Below are positions 26,014-38,775 of a stretch of DNA of 64,000 nucleotides, piece by piece (position 1 is the first letter of the stretch; every line of letters begins with the position of its first letter). Made by a program: the position numbers and the translations under genes. The DNA is from Exiguobacterium sp. BMC-KP (GTDB lineage: Bacteria > Bacillota > Bacilli > Exiguobacteriales > Exiguobacteriaceae), in NCBI RefSeq assembly GCF_001275385.1, contig NZ_LGIW01000015.1, forward strand, positions 1,674,001 through 1,738,000, in the 5' to 3' direction. The notes below the pieces were generated by a model that searched no databases, was not told where the DNA came from, and was given only the letters and a program-made list of their open reading frames with translations.

Positions 26014-26994
26014 ATGGAACGGGAACTCGCACTGGAAATCGTACGCGCTACGGAAGCAGCAGCACTAGCTTCTGCTCAATGGATTGGTCGCGGTAAGAAA
26101 AATGAAGCGGATGATGCAGCAACGACTGCGATGCGTGAAGTCTTGAACACGGTCAACATGAACGGAACAGTCGTCATCGGTGAAGGCGAGCTCGACGAAG
26201 CACCGATGCTCTTCATCGGCGAACGTGTCGGAACAGCGAACGGTCCAATCGTTGATATCGCGGTCGATCCGCTCGAAGGAACGAATATCGTCGCTAAAGG
26301 ACTTGGCAATGCGATGGTCGTCATCGCCGTCGCCGATCAAGGCGCCCTGCTCCACGCACCGGATATGTATATGGATAAATTGACGGTCGGTCCGAACTTG
26401 AAGGGACATGTTTCGCTCGATGATCCACTTGAAGTCATTATTGAAAAAGCAGCACAATATAACAATAAACGGATTGAGGACGTCACGGTCATCATGCAAG
26501 ACCGCCCACGTCATGATCACTTCCGCGAAGCCGCGATGCGGATGGGCGCTCGCGTTCGTCTGTTTGAAGATGGTGATGTCTCAGCTGGAATCGCGCCACT
26601 CTCTCCCGCGACAGGAATTGATATCTTTATCGGCACAGGCGGTGCTCCTGAAGGTGTCATCACGGCTGCCGCTGTCAAAGCGATGGGTGGCGACATGCAA
26701 GCACGCTTACACCCGATGAACGAAGAAGAAACAGCTCGCGTCATCCGAATGGGTCTAGCGGATCCACTTCAGCTCTTAACGCTCGACGACCTGATCAAAA
26801 GCGACGACTGCATCTTCGCAGCAACAGGCGTCACGACAGGCGAAATGCTCGATGGCGTGAAGTTCTTGACGGATGATATCGTTGAAACGACATCCCTCGT
26901 CATGCGTTCGAAAACACGGACAATCCGAAAAGTGATCGCCGAGCATAGCTTGTCACGCAAACCGTACTTGCAAAAAGTCCCCCAAACCCTTTAA
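26014..26994 (+). CDS. glpX: Fructose-1,6-bisphosphatase, class II (GlpX)
   Basis: 326 residues. It has the metal/substrate motifs VIGEGELDEAP and DPLEGTNIVAKG and the GTGGAPEGVITAAA segment of the GlpX family. It dephosphorylates fructose 1,6-bisphosphate in gluconeogenesis in the cytosol. The ATG at 26014 has GGAGG 9 nt upstream; the longer open frame has no site. A short GTCAC/GTGAC inverted repeat lies 16-29 nt before the start codon. The DUF3055 gene follows 35 nt downstream. Confidence 0.93.
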   Translation: MERELALEIVRATEAAALASAQWIGRGKKNEADDAATTAMREVLNTVNMNGTVVIGEGELDEAPMLFIGERVGTANGPIVDIAVDPLEGTNIVAKGLGNAMVVIAVADQGALLHAPDMYMDKLTVGPNLKGHVSLDDPLEVIIEKAAQYNNKRIEDVTVIMQDRPRHDHFREAAMRMGARVRLFEDGDVSAGIAPLSPATGIDIFIGTGGAPEGVITAAAVKAMGGDMQARLHPMNEEETARVIRMGLADPLQLLTLDDLIKSDDCIFAATGVTTGEMLDGVKFLTDDIVETTSLVMRSKTRTIRKVIAEHSLSRKPYLQKVPQTL

Positions 26995-27029
26995 TCTGAA
27001 ACAGACGTTAGGGAAATGAGGGAAGCTGG

Positions 27030-27305
27030 ATGATGGAAGAACGTGATTTTTTATATGATGATGTCGAACAAACGAAGACACGCTTCGTCAGTTGGATTGG
27101 CGAAGCAAGTCGTTTTGATCTCGCCATCACGCATTCGGAACATTTTTACGGTAAGGTTCTTGTTTTGAATCTCTTATCGAATCGTTATGCAATCATCGGC
27201 GCTGATGATTTCGATGAACCCGGCTATATCGCAACGGCGTTTGACGTCGAAGACGATGCGGCAACGGAACTCGAGATGTATCTGCGCGCTTATATCGGTC
27301 TATGA
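27030..27305 (+). CDS. DUF3055 family protein
   Basis: 91 residues. FLYDDVEQTKTRFVSWIGEASRFDLAI and FYGKVLVLNLLSNRYAIIG match my recollection of the small soluble DUF3055 family of Bacillales, whose function is unknown. Two start codons are possible (27030 and 27033), both well placed after GAGGGA. It probably shares the glpX transcript (35-nt gap, no terminator) and ends at a strong terminator. Confidence 0.75.
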   Translation: MMEERDFLYDDVEQTKTRFVSWIGEASRFDLAITHSEHFYGKVLVLNLLSNRYAIIGADDFDEPGYIATAFDVEDDAATELEMYLRAYIGL

Positions 27306-27306
27306 G

Positions 27307-27341
27307 AAAAGCCTTCGTCGCGGGACGAAGGCTTTTTTGTC
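27307..27341. terminator. Bidirectional terminator
   Basis: AAAAGCCTTCGTC/GACGAAGGCTTTT with a 4-nt loop; serves the DUF3055 gene and the convergent YflT-like gene. Confidence 0.9.
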
Positions 27342-27788
27342 TTATAAGAGACGATCGTTTCGTTCATTTAGTGTGTTTGGTCCGCTGAAGACATTCGTAT
27401 TGTCTGACTCGTCATGGGCACGGCGTTCCGAATGCTGATCCGCTTCATCACCGACGAGTAACACGAACTGACCACTTTCGACCGCATGGTTCGCGCGATC
27501 GACGTCTTCTTTCGTTAAGCCACTTCCTCGAATGACGTCTCCATGAGAGGTCGCATCATCCTTTTTGAAGATGCTCTTAATTTCCTGCCACAAATTACGA
27601 TGATCTTCCTGCGACAGACGCGTTGATGTCTGTTGATTGTTTAGATCCGCTAATTCCTCGATTTGTTCGAGATCGTATTTGTCGTGCGCTAATACTTTTA
27701 AATCAGTCGATACGACCCCGGCAACACGGAGATCGTGCACGGCACTGACGACTTCTGGTACGGATGAGTAAATTCCAACGATTCGCAT
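27342..27788 (-). CDS. YflT-domain general stress protein
   Basis: 148 residues. The N-terminal IVGIYSSVPEVVSAVHDLRVAGV and the helix-turn pattern resemble the heat-induced stress protein YflT domain (about 1-105). A polar, low-complexity tail (SERRAHDESDNTN) follows. YflT-type proteins belong to the SigB general stress group in Bacillus. No SigB promoter could be assigned here. AGGGGGA precedes the ATG. Confidence 0.75.
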   Translation of the reverse strand: MRIVGIYSSVPEVVSAVHDLRVAGVVSTDLKVLAHDKYDLEQIEELADLNNQQTSTRLSQEDHRNLWQEIKSIFKKDDATSHGDVIRGSGLTKEDVDRANHAVESGQFVLLVGDEADQHSERRAHDESDNTNVFSGPNTLNERNDRLL

Positions 27789-27873
27789 GGATAGTTCCCC
27801 CTATAGGTACGTGATACTTATAGTAATAGCCGAATTCTCTCCACTAGAAACGCTTTTCTGTATGACAGTTTGA

Positions 27874-28251
27874 TTACTCGCCTTCCACCTTGTCTGGTGC
27901 AGGTGCGAACTTCCGTTTCAACTTCAACGTATTGGATGAAGAACCGTCGAAGCGAGGTGGTGCTTCTTCTCCTTCTACCAATCCGACCTTCTTGACGATG
28001 AAATAGGCACATCCGAAGTTACAGTATTCGTAGAGATAATCGGCCACATGCGAAATCTTCGTATCGAATGTCGCTTTCTCGTGTTGATCCTCATAGAAGC
28101 CACGTAGTCGTAATTGACCGTGCCCCCAGTCGCCCACGATATAATCATATTTCTCAAGGACATCGCTGAAACGACCGATGAAGGCTTCCTCATTAAAGCC
28201 TTCCCGTTTCTCTTCGACGACCTCATAACGTTCCCGATTGACTTGTATCAT
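27874..28251 (-). CDS. yutD: YutD family protein (DUF1027)
   Basis: 125 residues. The sequence YDYIVGDWGHGQLRLRGFYED and the cysteine pair in YEYCNFGCAYFIVKK match YutD. The function is unknown. The ATG at 28251 follows GGAGGTG; the GTG at 28260 lies inside that site. It is next to lipA and yunD, the same association as in B. subtilis. Confidence 0.88.
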   Translation of the reverse strand: MIQVNRERYEVVEEKREGFNEEAFIGRFSDVLEKYDYIVGDWGHGQLRLRGFYEDQHEKATFDTKISHVADYLYEYCNFGCAYFIVKKVGLVEGEEAPPRFDGSSSNTLKLKRKFAPAPDKVEGE

Positions 28252-28308
28252 TATTCCCACCTCCTGCTGTTCTTATCATAGCATATTCCATTTCTCCTGA
28301 CAGACGAA

Positions 28309-28337
28309 AACCGTCCGAGTCAGCTGCTCGAACGGTT
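28309..28337 (-). terminator. Terminator of lipA
   Basis: Minus-strand AACCGTTCGAG/CTCGGACGGTT with a 7-nt loop and a short T-run. Confidence 0.65.
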
Positions 28338-28345
28338 GTTGATCG

Positions 28346-29245
28346 TTAGTCGATCGGAAGTGCTGTTTTATTCTTTTTCGCTGCGTTGACTTGCTCATCT
28401 GCATGATACGATGAACGAACGAGTGGACCAGCTTCACAGTGTGAGAAACCTTTACCAAGCGCGATCTGTTTCAATTCAGCGAACTCTTGTGGCGTATAGT
28501 ACTTGATGACGTCGAGGTGCTTTTTCGTCGGTTGGAGATACTGACCGATCGTCATGATATCGACGTTGTTTGCGCGAAGATCATCCATCGTTTCGAGAAT
28601 CTCTTCCCATGTCTCACCAAGACCAAGCATCAAGCTCGACTTCGTTGGAATTTCAGGTGCGAGCTCCTTCGAACGACGAAGGAATTCAAGTGTCCGGTCG
28701 TATGTGGCTTTTGCACGGACGGTCGGTGTCAGACGGCGGACCGTCTCGATGTTATGGTTCATGATGTCTGGTTGTGCGTCAATCAAGGTTTTCAGAGCTT
28801 CGAAGTTCCCACCCATGTCTGAAGGTAAGACTTCGATTGAAGTCTCCGGGTTCATCCGACGAACTTCACGAACCGTCTCAGCATAAACGCCTGCTCCGAA
28901 ATCATTTAGATCATCGCGAGCAACCGCTGTGATGACCGCATGCTTCAAATTCATCAAACGAACGGATTCTGCAACCCGTTTTGGTTCTTCGAGATCGAGT
29001 TCGTTCGGACGTCCTGTCGTCACGGCGCAAAAACGGCACGCACGTGTACAGATACTTCCAAGAATCATGAACGTCGCCGTCCGGCGTACTGCCCAACACT
29101 CGTGGATATTCGGACACTTTGCTTCCTCACAGACAGTATGTAGCTTTTTCTCGCGCATCATACTCTTTAATTCTGTGTAGGTCTCATTCGTATTCAGCTT
29201 GATTTTTAACCATTCCGGTTTACGTTGGATTTCTCCGCGTCCCAT
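28346..29245 (-). CDS. lipA: Lipoyl synthase
   Basis: 299 residues. It has both cluster motifs: [12 protein letters not shown] for the sacrificial auxiliary [4Fe-4S] cluster and CTRACRFC for the radical-SAM cluster, plus the C-terminal RSSYHADEQ that supplies a serine ligand. It inserts two sulphur atoms into octanoyl groups on GcvH and the 2-oxoacid dehydrogenase E2 subunits; gcvH is in this window. It depends on the Suf/Nfu machinery encoded nearby. Preceded by AAGGGGGAAG. Confidence 0.97.
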   Translation of the reverse strand: MGRGEIQRKPEWLKIKLNTNETYTELKSMMREKKLHTVCEEAKCPNIHECWAVRRTATFMILGSICTRACRFCAVTTGRPNELDLEEPKRVAESVRLMNLKHAVITAVARDDLNDFGAGVYAETVREVRRMNPETSIEVLPSDMGGNFEALKTLIDAQPDIMNHNIETVRRLTPTVRAKATYDRTLEFLRRSKELAPEIPTKSSLMLGLGETWEEILETMDDLRANNVDIMTIGQYLQPTKKHLDVIKYYTPQEFAELKQIALGKGFSHCEAGPLVRSSYHADEQVNAAKKNKTALPID

Positions 29246-29307
29246 GGTTTCGCTTCCCCCTTCATCCCCAAAAAGTCAATTCATGTCTGCTTTAGTATAA
29301 CAAACAA

Positions 29308-30609
29308 TCAGGGTTTGCGAACATGCAATTCATTATATTCCGACTTCTCCGATAAGCGTTCAAATAACAAATCACGCAACAATTCAGGCATGAAATATTC
29401 TTTTGGCATCTCTTTGATTGCTGGGAATAATGGACCGAACGTAAACATATCCGGCAAGGCGACAGAATAATCGCGAGTTGGCTCAAGCGGTTGATGATCT
29501 GCCAAACCAGCATAGTGCATCCGCCCCATCAACTTTCCTCGGAAACCAAGACCACGAACCTTTAAGTGCTCGAACTGATCTGTGTTGACTTCATCGAGGA
29601 ATGTTTGTACTTCCACTCCCGTCATCGTCACTTTACAAGGATTGATCGGGTGTGGACAGAGTCGATGTAAATCAAAGGCAGAGACGGGACCTGGTGGAAG
29701 CGACCCGAGAAGAATACCGGCTGGTACACAAGCGATATCTGCCTCACACCAGTCGCGCATCGTCTCGACGAGCAACTGCGAAAACGGCGACTCACTGAAC
29801 CAATCATTGGCTAGACCCGCTGTCTCGCCAATCGGTTCCTTCATCTGTTGTTCTGCCAGATATTGTTCTCGATCGAGTAATTTCGCTGTTGCCTCATCCT
29901 CGACGTAATCGTGTAGGGAATGAAGCACTGCTTCTTTCTCACCCGTATCTGTGTTCATATAAATCTCACCCGCATATTGACCGTGTTTTCCGGCTTGCGT
30001 GATTAAGACACCGTTCTTGACGACACCGTCATCGAGGACATGATGTGTATGCGCTCCGATGATTAAATCAAGCTCTGGAAAACGCATCGCGAGTTCTTCG
30101 TCTTGATAGAAACCAAGGTGACTTAAGCAAATCAAGACGTCGACCTCTTGACGCAACCGCTCGATTTCGCGTGCTGCAACCTCAAACGGTTCTTCGATCG
30201 TCCAACCAAGCAAACCATATAGCTCGATATAAGGCGCCGTCAGACCAAAGACACCAACTTTTCCGGTCGGTAATTCGTGAATAACACCTTGCTTCGCAAA
30301 CGATGCCTCTAAATTCGAGACGAGGACCGGAAAGTCTGCTTCCGTATAGAGATCCGCTAACCAGTCGTGCGGAAACGTAATACCTTCATTGTTCCCAATC
30401 GTCACTGCAGTTGGCATCAACGCATTCAACAGATGCGTATTGATTTTTCCTTTTGTCGCTTCCGTCGCTGGATCCACACGGTCCGCATGATCGCCGAGAT
30501 CAAAAACGAGCGAATCATACGTCCGGTGTTCCTTGACGAAGGACATGTAGCGAGGCCACATGTCGAAGTGTGAGTGCAAATCATTATAGTGAATGATGTG
30601 TAACTTCAT
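29308..30609 (-). CDS. yunD: 5'-nucleotidase-like metallophosphoesterase (YunD)
   Basis: 433 residues. Metallophosphoesterase motifs: IIHYNDLHSH, LGDHAD, TIGNNEG (GNHE variant), LSHLG and GAHTHH, followed by the 5'-nucleotidase C-terminal domain (about 280-430). There is no signal peptide, so it is cytoplasmic. Likely substrates are nucleotides or UDP-sugars. It is in the yut/yun block next to lipA and yunF, as in B. subtilis. Confidence 0.9.
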   Translation of the reverse strand: MKLHIIHYNDLHSHFDMWPRYMSFVKEHRTYDSLVFDLGDHADRVDPATEATKGKINTHLLNALMPTAVTIGNNEGITFPHDWLADLYTEADFPVLVSNLEASFAKQGVIHELPTGKVGVFGLTAPYIELYGLLGWTIEEPFEVAAREIERLRQEVDVLICLSHLGFYQDEELAMRFPELDLIIGAHTHHVLDDGVVKNGVLITQAGKHGQYAGEIYMNTDTGEKEAVLHSLHDYVEDEATAKLLDREQYLAEQQMKEPIGETAGLANDWFSESPFSQLLVETMRDWCEADIACVPAGILLGSLPPGPVSAFDLHRLCPHPINPCKVTMTGVEVQTFLDEVNTDQFEHLKVRGLGFRGKLMGRMHYAGLADHQPLEPTRDYSVALPDMFTFGPLFPAIKEMPKEYFMPELLRDLLFERLSEKSEYNELHVRKP

Positions 30610-30630
30610 GCAGAAGCCCCCCTTGATGAT

Positions 30631-31473
30631 TTAAAACAAAGAGATTTGTCGCGGTGCGAGTTCATAGTCGAGATCAAGTATCTCGATTAGTCGTTTCGCA
30701 TTCGGGGCAGCATCTCCTGCTGAGTTGTTATTGAAAAAGACATAGACATCCTTTGCTTGCGCTGCAACGTCGCGGACGTGACTTGCAAGTTCTTGTAGCT
30801 CTTCTTCTGAGTAACGATAGAGACAGCGGACTTTTCGCCAATCGTCACTACTTTGACTCGGTTTCTTTAACCAACCGGCCTTGTTTCGTCCATGTAATCG
30901 TATGAATGCCGTCTCTTGCGTCACGACTGGTACGAATGGGACGGAACCATCTTCGGTCTGCGGTTCGTCACAAATCGTATGAATGAACTGATGTTCCTTC
31001 AGAAAACGGAGCGTCCGCTCACGGTATATTTCCGAGTACCACGATGGATTTCGGAATTCGATCGCGACCGGCAGTCCGGCAAGTGATTTTCGGATCGTTT
31101 GCAAGTATTCCAAGTGCAATTTACTGACATCGAACCATGGTGGAAGTTGGACAAGGATTGCCGCAATTTTTCCACTCTTTCGCATCGGTTCGATTGACGC
31201 GATATATTGTTCAAAAATCGGTCCGAGCGGATCTTTGTTTTCTCGGTCGTGCCCACTCATCGCCCGGTGAACCTTGACGATGAAGCGGAACCCGTCCGGT
31301 GTCTCAGATACCCATTTCTCGTAGTTTCGTTCTGGTTGAATCGCATAGAACGTCGAGTCGACCTCGACTGCTGGAAAATGCCCGGCATAGGCCGCTAATT
31401 TTTCCTTTCGGTCCTGCGGGGTCAAGTAGAGACTATCATGATCTCCCCAGCCTGTGACACCGATATATATCAT
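30631..31473 (-). CDS. yunF: DUF72 family protein YunF
   Basis: 280 residues with the DUF72 TIM-barrel-like pattern: IGVTGWGDHDSLY, EVDSTFYAIQ, FIVKVHRAMSGH, VAIEFRNPSWY and VYVFFNNNSAGDA. The function is unknown. The ATG at 31473 lies 8 nt after GAGGGGGG; the longer frame overlaps it. It is 21 nt from yunD, so probably co-transcribed. Confidence 0.88.
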   Translation of the reverse strand: MIYIGVTGWGDHDSLYLTPQDRKEKLAAYAGHFPAVEVDSTFYAIQPERNYEKWVSETPDGFRFIVKVHRAMSGHDRENKDPLGPIFEQYIASIEPMRKSGKIAAILVQLPPWFDVSKLHLEYLQTIRKSLAGLPVAIEFRNPSWYSEIYRERTLRFLKEHQFIHTICDEPQTEDGSVPFVPVVTQETAFIRLHGRNKAGWLKKPSQSSDDWRKVRCLYRYSEEELQELASHVRDVAAQAKDVYVFFNNNSAGDAAPNAKRLIEILDLDYELAPRQISLF

Positions 31474-31551
31474 GCTCTCTTCCCCCCTCACGTGTACTTT
31501 TCTACCTATTCATCATAGCATAGCAGAATCTACGATTTCTTCTTCAATGCT

Positions 31552-32106
31552 TCAATTTAAACGTTCATATTCAAGTATGATACATCCTGATTCGAAGCGC
31601 TCTGTTTTGATTATTCTTAATTGTTGAGGCTGATCAAAAACAGAAAACATTTTTCGACCGTTACCGAGGAGCACGGGATAAATCACGACATGATAGCGAT
31701 CGACGAGTCCTAACTTAACTGCTTCAGCAGCAAGTGTCGCTCCTCCAATCGCAATCTGTTTACCAGGTAAGGCTTTTAGAGCTTGGAGTTCCTCTACAAG
31801 CGACTGAGTCGCAAGACGCGCATTTCCTGAAACGGATTCAAGCGTACGCGAGAAGACAATCTTATCGAGTTTTTGCCACGTTTTTGCATACTCAACAATG
31901 ATCGGCTCGTCTTCTTGATCCGCCGTCTCCCAGTACTGCATCATTTCATACAAACGCCGTCCATAGACATGGGTATCGAACGTTTTCTCATAATCGTTGA
32001 AATACTGGTGTAACGCTTCATCCGGCGAGGCAAAAGCGATACTGCCTGAGGCGTCCTCGATATAACCGTCAAGTGAGACTTGAAAGGAATAGACGATGTC
32101 ACGCAT
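31552..32106 (-). CDS. Dihydrofolate reductase-like (RibD C-terminal) protein
   Basis: 184 residues. VYSFQVSLDGYIED, VYGRRLYEMM and KQIAIGGATLAAEAVKLGLVDRYHVVIYPVLLG match the RibD C-terminal/DHFR-like fold of small NADPH-dependent reductases (YwjB/YyaP type). The substrate is unknown. The gene stands alone downstream of the sufB terminator. Confidence 0.85.
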   Translation of the reverse strand: MRDIVYSFQVSLDGYIEDASGSIAFASPDEALHQYFNDYEKTFDTHVYGRRLYEMMQYWETADQEDEPIIVEYAKTWQKLDKIVFSRTLESVSGNARLATQSLVEELQALKALPGKQIAIGGATLAAEAVKLGLVDRYHVVIYPVLLGNGRKMFSVFDQPQQLRIIKTERFESGCIILEYERLN

Positions 32107-32153
32107 AATAATCCCTCCTCTTTCCCTCCTTTACCCGTTTTCCTCAAGTCATG

Positions 32154-32184
32154 AAAAAAACTCTCTCATCCGCAGATGAGAGAG
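32154..32184 (-). terminator. Terminator of the suf operon
   Basis: A perfect 10-bp stem CTCTCTCATC/GATGAGAGAG with seven T on the minus-strand transcript. Confidence 0.9.
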
Positions 32185-32193
32185 TAAGACGAA

Positions 32194-33591
32194 TTATCCG
32201 ATTGAACCTTCCATCTCGAACTTGATGAGACGGTTCATTTCGACCGCATATTCCATTGGAAGTTCTTTTGTGAATGGCTCGATGAAGCCCATGACGATCA
32301 TTTCCGTTGCTTCCTCTTGTGAAATCCCGCGGCTCATGAGGTAGAACAATTGCTCTTCCGAGACCTTCGAGACTTTCGCTTCGTGCTCGAGCGAAATGTT
32401 ATCGTTGAGGATTTCGTTGTACGGAATCGTATCCGACGTCGATTGGTTATCCATGATGAGCGTGTCACATTCGATGTTCGAACGTGCACCTGTCGCTTTA
32501 CGTCCAAAGTGAACGATACCACGGTACGTGACTTTACCACCGTGTTTTGAGATCGACTTCGAGACGATCGTCGACGACGTGTTCGGTGCTAAGTGAATCA
32601 TTTTCGCACCTGCATCTTGGTGTTGACCTTTACCAGCGATTGCAATCGACAATGTCATACCACGTGAACCTTCACCTTTGAGGATGACGGCTGGGTATTT
32701 CATCGTCAGTTTCGAACCGATGTTACCATCGACCCATTCCATCGTTGCGCCAGCTTCACAGATCGCACGCTTCGTAACGAGGTTGTAGACGTTGTTCGCC
32801 CAGTTTTGGATCGTCGTGTAACGGCAGTAGGCATTTTTGTTGATGAAGATCTCAACGACCGCTGAGTGAAGCGAGTTCGTCGTGTAGACCGGTGCTGTAC
32901 ATCCTTCGACGTAGTGAACAGATGCTTCTTCGTCAACGATGATCAATGTCCGCTCGAATTGACCCATGTTTTCCGAGTTGATTCGGAAGTAGGCTTGAAG
33001 CGGCGTGTCGACTTTAACACCTTTTGGTACGTAGATGAACGATCCACCTGACCAGACCGCTGTGTTCAATGCTGCGAACTTGTTGTCTGTTGGCGGAATC
33101 AATTTTCCGAAGTATTCACGGAAAATATCTTCGTTTTCTTTTAACGCTGTATCTGTATCTTTGAAGACGACACCGATATCTTCGAGGTCTTCCTTCATGT
33201 TGTGGTAGACGACCTCTGACTCGTACTGAGCCGAGACACCTGCCAAGTATTTTTGCTCTGCTTCAGGGATACCGAGCTTATCAAACGTACGTTTGATTTC
33301 TTCTGGTACTTCATCCCACGATTTCTCTGCACGTTCAGACGGCTTGACATAGTACGTGATGTCGTCGAAGTTCAATTCTGAGAGATCGCCACCCCACGCC
33401 GGCATCGCTTGTTCGTTGAAAATCTTGAGTGATTTCAAACGGAAATCAAGCATCCATTGTGGTTCTTCCTTCATTTTCGAGATCGTTTCGACGACTTCAG
33501 TCGTCAAGCCGCGTCCAGAACGGAAGATCGAGATGTCGCGATCGTGGAAACCATATTTATAATCGCCAATTTCCGGCATGTTCTTTGCCAT
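32194..33591 (-). CDS. sufB: Fe-S assembly scaffold SufB
   Basis: 465 residues, the usual SufB length. The opening [15 protein letters not shown] matches Bacillus SufB, and the beta-helix core holds the VEGCTAP cysteine and the C-terminal [20 protein letters not shown]. With SufC and SufD it forms the SufBC2D scaffold on which [4Fe-4S] clusters are built. The ATG at 33591 lies 8 nt after GAGGAGG; ATG 33597 is too close. It is the last gene of sufCDSUB. Confidence 0.97.
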   Translation of the reverse strand: MAKNMPEIGDYKYGFHDRDISIFRSGRGLTTEVVETISKMKEEPQWMLDFRLKSLKIFNEQAMPAWGGDLSELNFDDITYYVKPSERAEKSWDEVPEEIKRTFDKLGIPEAEQKYLAGVSAQYESEVVYHNMKEDLEDIGVVFKDTDTALKENEDIFREYFGKLIPPTDNKFAALNTAVWSGGSFIYVPKGVKVDTPLQAYFRINSENMGQFERTLIIVDEEASVHYVEGCTAPVYTTNSLHSAVVEIFINKNAYCRYTTIQNWANNVYNLVTKRAICEAGATMEWVDGNIGSKLTMKYPAVILKGEGSRGMTLSIAIAGKGQHQDAGAKMIHLAPNTSSTIVSKSISKHGGKVTYRGIVHFGRKATGARSNIECDTLIMDNQSTSDTIPYNEILNDNISLEHEAKVSKVSEEQLFYLMSRGISQEEATEMIVMGFIEPFTKELPMEYAVEMNRLIKFEMEGSIG

Positions 33592-33627
33592 GTTCATTTC
33601 CTCCTCTTACTTGCTTGTGACCGAAGT

Positions 33628-36557
<2,930 letters not shown>

Positions 36558-36572
36558 GCTTCCTCCCTCGTC

Positions 36573-37358
36573 TTACGCTTTTGTTTCGATTTCGACGTCT
36601 TCGATGCCGAGTTCTTTTTTAACCCAGTCATAACCTTCTGCTTCGAGACGGTGTGCGAGTTCTTTACCACCAGACATGACGATTTTTCCGCCCATCATGA
36701 TGTGGATGAAGTCTGGCTCGATATAGTTCAAGAGACGTTGGTAGTGCGTGATGATCAAGCAGCCGAATTCAGGTGAACGCATTTCGTTGACACCTTTTGC
36801 AACGACTTTAAGTGCATCGATATCAAGACCTGAATCGATTTCATCAAGAATTGCGATCGCTGGTTTGAGCATCATCATTTGAAGAATTTCGTTACGTTTC
36901 TTTTCTCCACCAGAGAAACCTTCGTTGAGGTAACGGTGTGCCATTTCTGAAGGCATCTCGAGAAGACCCATTTGTGAATCAAGCTCACGGATGAACTTCA
37001 TGAGTGAGATTTCATCGCCTTCTTCACGACGCGAGTTGATCGCTGAACGAAGGAAGTCTGAGTTCGTAACACCACTGATTTCGCTTGGGTACTGCATTGC
37101 GAGGAACATACCTGCTTGTGCGCGCTCATCGACTTCCATGTCGAGGACGTCTTCGCCGTCGAGTGTGACTGAACCAGATGTTACTTCGTACGATGGGTGA
37201 CCCATCAATGCTGATGCGAGTGTTGATTTACCTGTCCCGTTTGGTCCCATGACCGCGTGGATTTCCCCGCCTTTGATTTCCAAGTTGACGCCTTTCAAGA
37301 TTTCCTTGCCGTCGATCGCGACGTGTAGATCTTCAATCTTCAAGTGTGAAGCCTTCAT
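36573..37358 (-). CDS. sufC: Fe-S assembly ATPase SufC
   Basis: 261 residues. ABC ATPase motifs: Walker A GPNGTGKST, Q-loop AMQYPSEI, signature FSGGEKKRNEI, Walker B AILDEIDSGLD and the switch histidine in LIITHYQRLL. It drives conformational change in SufBC2D. First gene of the operon. The ATG at 37358 has GGAGGG 9 nt upstream. A promoter TTGAAT-17-TAAGAT lies about 75 nt upstream. Confidence 0.96.
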   Translation of the reverse strand: MKASHLKIEDLHVAIDGKEILKGVNLEIKGGEIHAVMGPNGTGKSTLASALMGHPSYEVTSGSVTLDGEDVLDMEVDERAQAGMFLAMQYPSEISGVTNSDFLRSAINSRREEGDEISLMKFIRELDSQMGLLEMPSEMAHRYLNEGFSGGEKKRNEILQMMMLKPAIAILDEIDSGLDIDALKVVAKGVNEMRSPEFGCLIITHYQRLLNYIEPDFIHIMMGGKIVMSGGKELAHRLEAEGYDWVKKELGIEDVEIETKA

Positions 37359-37413
37359 GTTAGAATCCCTCCATCTATTCATTTCGTGACTGACGATTCA
37401 GAACACGAGCGTT

Positions 37414-37435
37414 ACTAATTTAGTATCATTCTAAT
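37414..37435. promoter_or_regulatory. Palindromic elements next to the suf promoter
   Basis: ACTAATTTAGT is a perfect palindrome (37414-37424), overlapping TTAG-N7-CTAA (37420-37434). They lie just downstream of the -10 and could be an operator; the regulator is unknown. Confidence 0.35.
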
Positions 37436-37462
37436 CTTAAAGAAACATGGCGTATTATTCAA
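37434..37462 (-). promoter_or_regulatory. Putative promoter of sufCDSUB
   Basis: Minus strand: TTGAAT (37462-37457), a 17-nt spacer, TAAGAT (37439-37434). Confidence 0.5.
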
Positions 37463-37491
37463 GCGTCATCGCTCGTTGTTTTTTCTCAAAA

Positions 37492-38742
37492 TCATGCGTT
37501 TTGTTGAGAATCATTCGAAAGTGTGACCGGTTCCTCTAGTTCCTTGATCGTCGAACCCCGATGAATCCGTTGTGACAGTAAGAGCAGTGGTATTCCGAAC
37601 AATGTCAAGCCCGCTAAAATCCCGAAAATCGGTAATGGACGGTCCGCTCCATATAAACTTAATAAATGACCACCGGCAATTGGACCGATCGATTGACCAA
37701 TCGATGTTAACCCCATCGCTCCGAAATAACTACCTCGTAATTCTGGCTTCGCAAAGCGATCGGTCAAGATGTCAGTCATCGTAAACATCATGACTTCGCC
37801 GCACGTGAAGATGACCATCGCGACGACCATCAACCAAATCGAACTCGCATTACCGATGATGAACAAACCGACAGCAACGGTCGCAATCCCGGTCGTAATC
37901 GAGACGAGTGGTGACGTCTTAACACCAAACTTCATGATTGGATATTGCACGATTAAGACGGTAATCGCATTGATCGTAATCAAGATCGCATAGAGCGTCT
38001 TCCCACCTTCAAGCAGTGACGTCTCCGTCAAAAACTGTGGCAAGGTCGAGTTGAACTGGCTGTAACCGAAGACACCGAAGATGATACCCGCGAGTGCGAG
38101 CGTAAAGGCAATGTCGGTCCGCAACAGACGAATCGTCGCTCCAAACGACACCTTCTTGCCACCGTGCGTCTCAGTGATTGGATGGCGTTTGAACAAGATA
38201 CCGATCATCACCCCGTACGCGATATAGACGAACGCTGTGATGTAAAACGTCGCTGACGTGTTCCCCGCACTCAGCAGTAAGGCGATTCCCGGACCGATCG
38301 CTGCTGCGATGTTGATCATCGCGTAACGGATATTGAAGACGAACAACCGGTTCGCTTCGTCCGTCGTATCACTGATCAAGGCACGAGCGGATGGTTCAAA
38401 AATCGAACGACAAACCCCGTTCAAGGCACTCAGAATGAAGAACGCCCAAAACGTCTCGACTTGAGCGAGCGCAATGAAGACGACCGCGAACCCAATTGTT
38501 CCAGCGAGCATCATCGCCCGACGACCGTAGCGGTCCGACAATGTACCACCGATGAAACTCATGACGAGACTGGCGATCGCCGAGATACTGAGGACCCAGC
38601 CGACATCAACCGGATCAAATTTCAAGACGGTCGTCATGTAGATGGCGAAGAATGGCATCGTGATGAACGTTCCAAGACGCGAGAAAAACGTCCCGAACAA
38701 GACCCCGAGTGTCAACGGATGCAGTTGACGAATGCGTTGCAT
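37492..38742 (-). CDS. MFS transporter (12-TM, DHA1-like)
   Basis: 416 residues, about 12 membrane segments. The loop 2-3 motif is GGTLSDRYGRRAMM. The N-terminal part (GTFFSRLGTFITMPFFAIYM) resembles the multidrug/YfcJ-type MFS proteins of Bacillales. The substrate is unknown. The ATG at 38742 has AGGGGGA 6 nt upstream; a longer frame exists without one. No terminator was found downstream. Confidence 0.85.
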   Translation of the reverse strand: MQRIRQLHPLTLGVLFGTFFSRLGTFITMPFFAIYMTTVLKFDPVDVGWVLSISAIASLVMSFIGGTLSDRYGRRAMMLAGTIGFAVVFIALAQVETFWAFFILSALNGVCRSIFEPSARALISDTTDEANRLFVFNIRYAMINIAAAIGPGIALLLSAGNTSATFYITAFVYIAYGVMIGILFKRHPITETHGGKKVSFGATIRLLRTDIAFTLALAGIIFGVFGYSQFNSTLPQFLTETSLLEGGKTLYAILITINAITVLIVQYPIMKFGVKTSPLVSITTGIATVAVGLFIIGNASSIWLMVVAMVIFTCGEVMMFTMTDILTDRFAKPELRGSYFGAMGLTSIGQSIGPIAGGHLLSLYGADRPLPIFGILAGLTLFGIPLLLLSQRIHRGSTIKELEEPVTLSNDSQQNA

Positions 38743-38775
38743 ATAATTCCCCCTAACCCCTGTTTCAGACAAATG

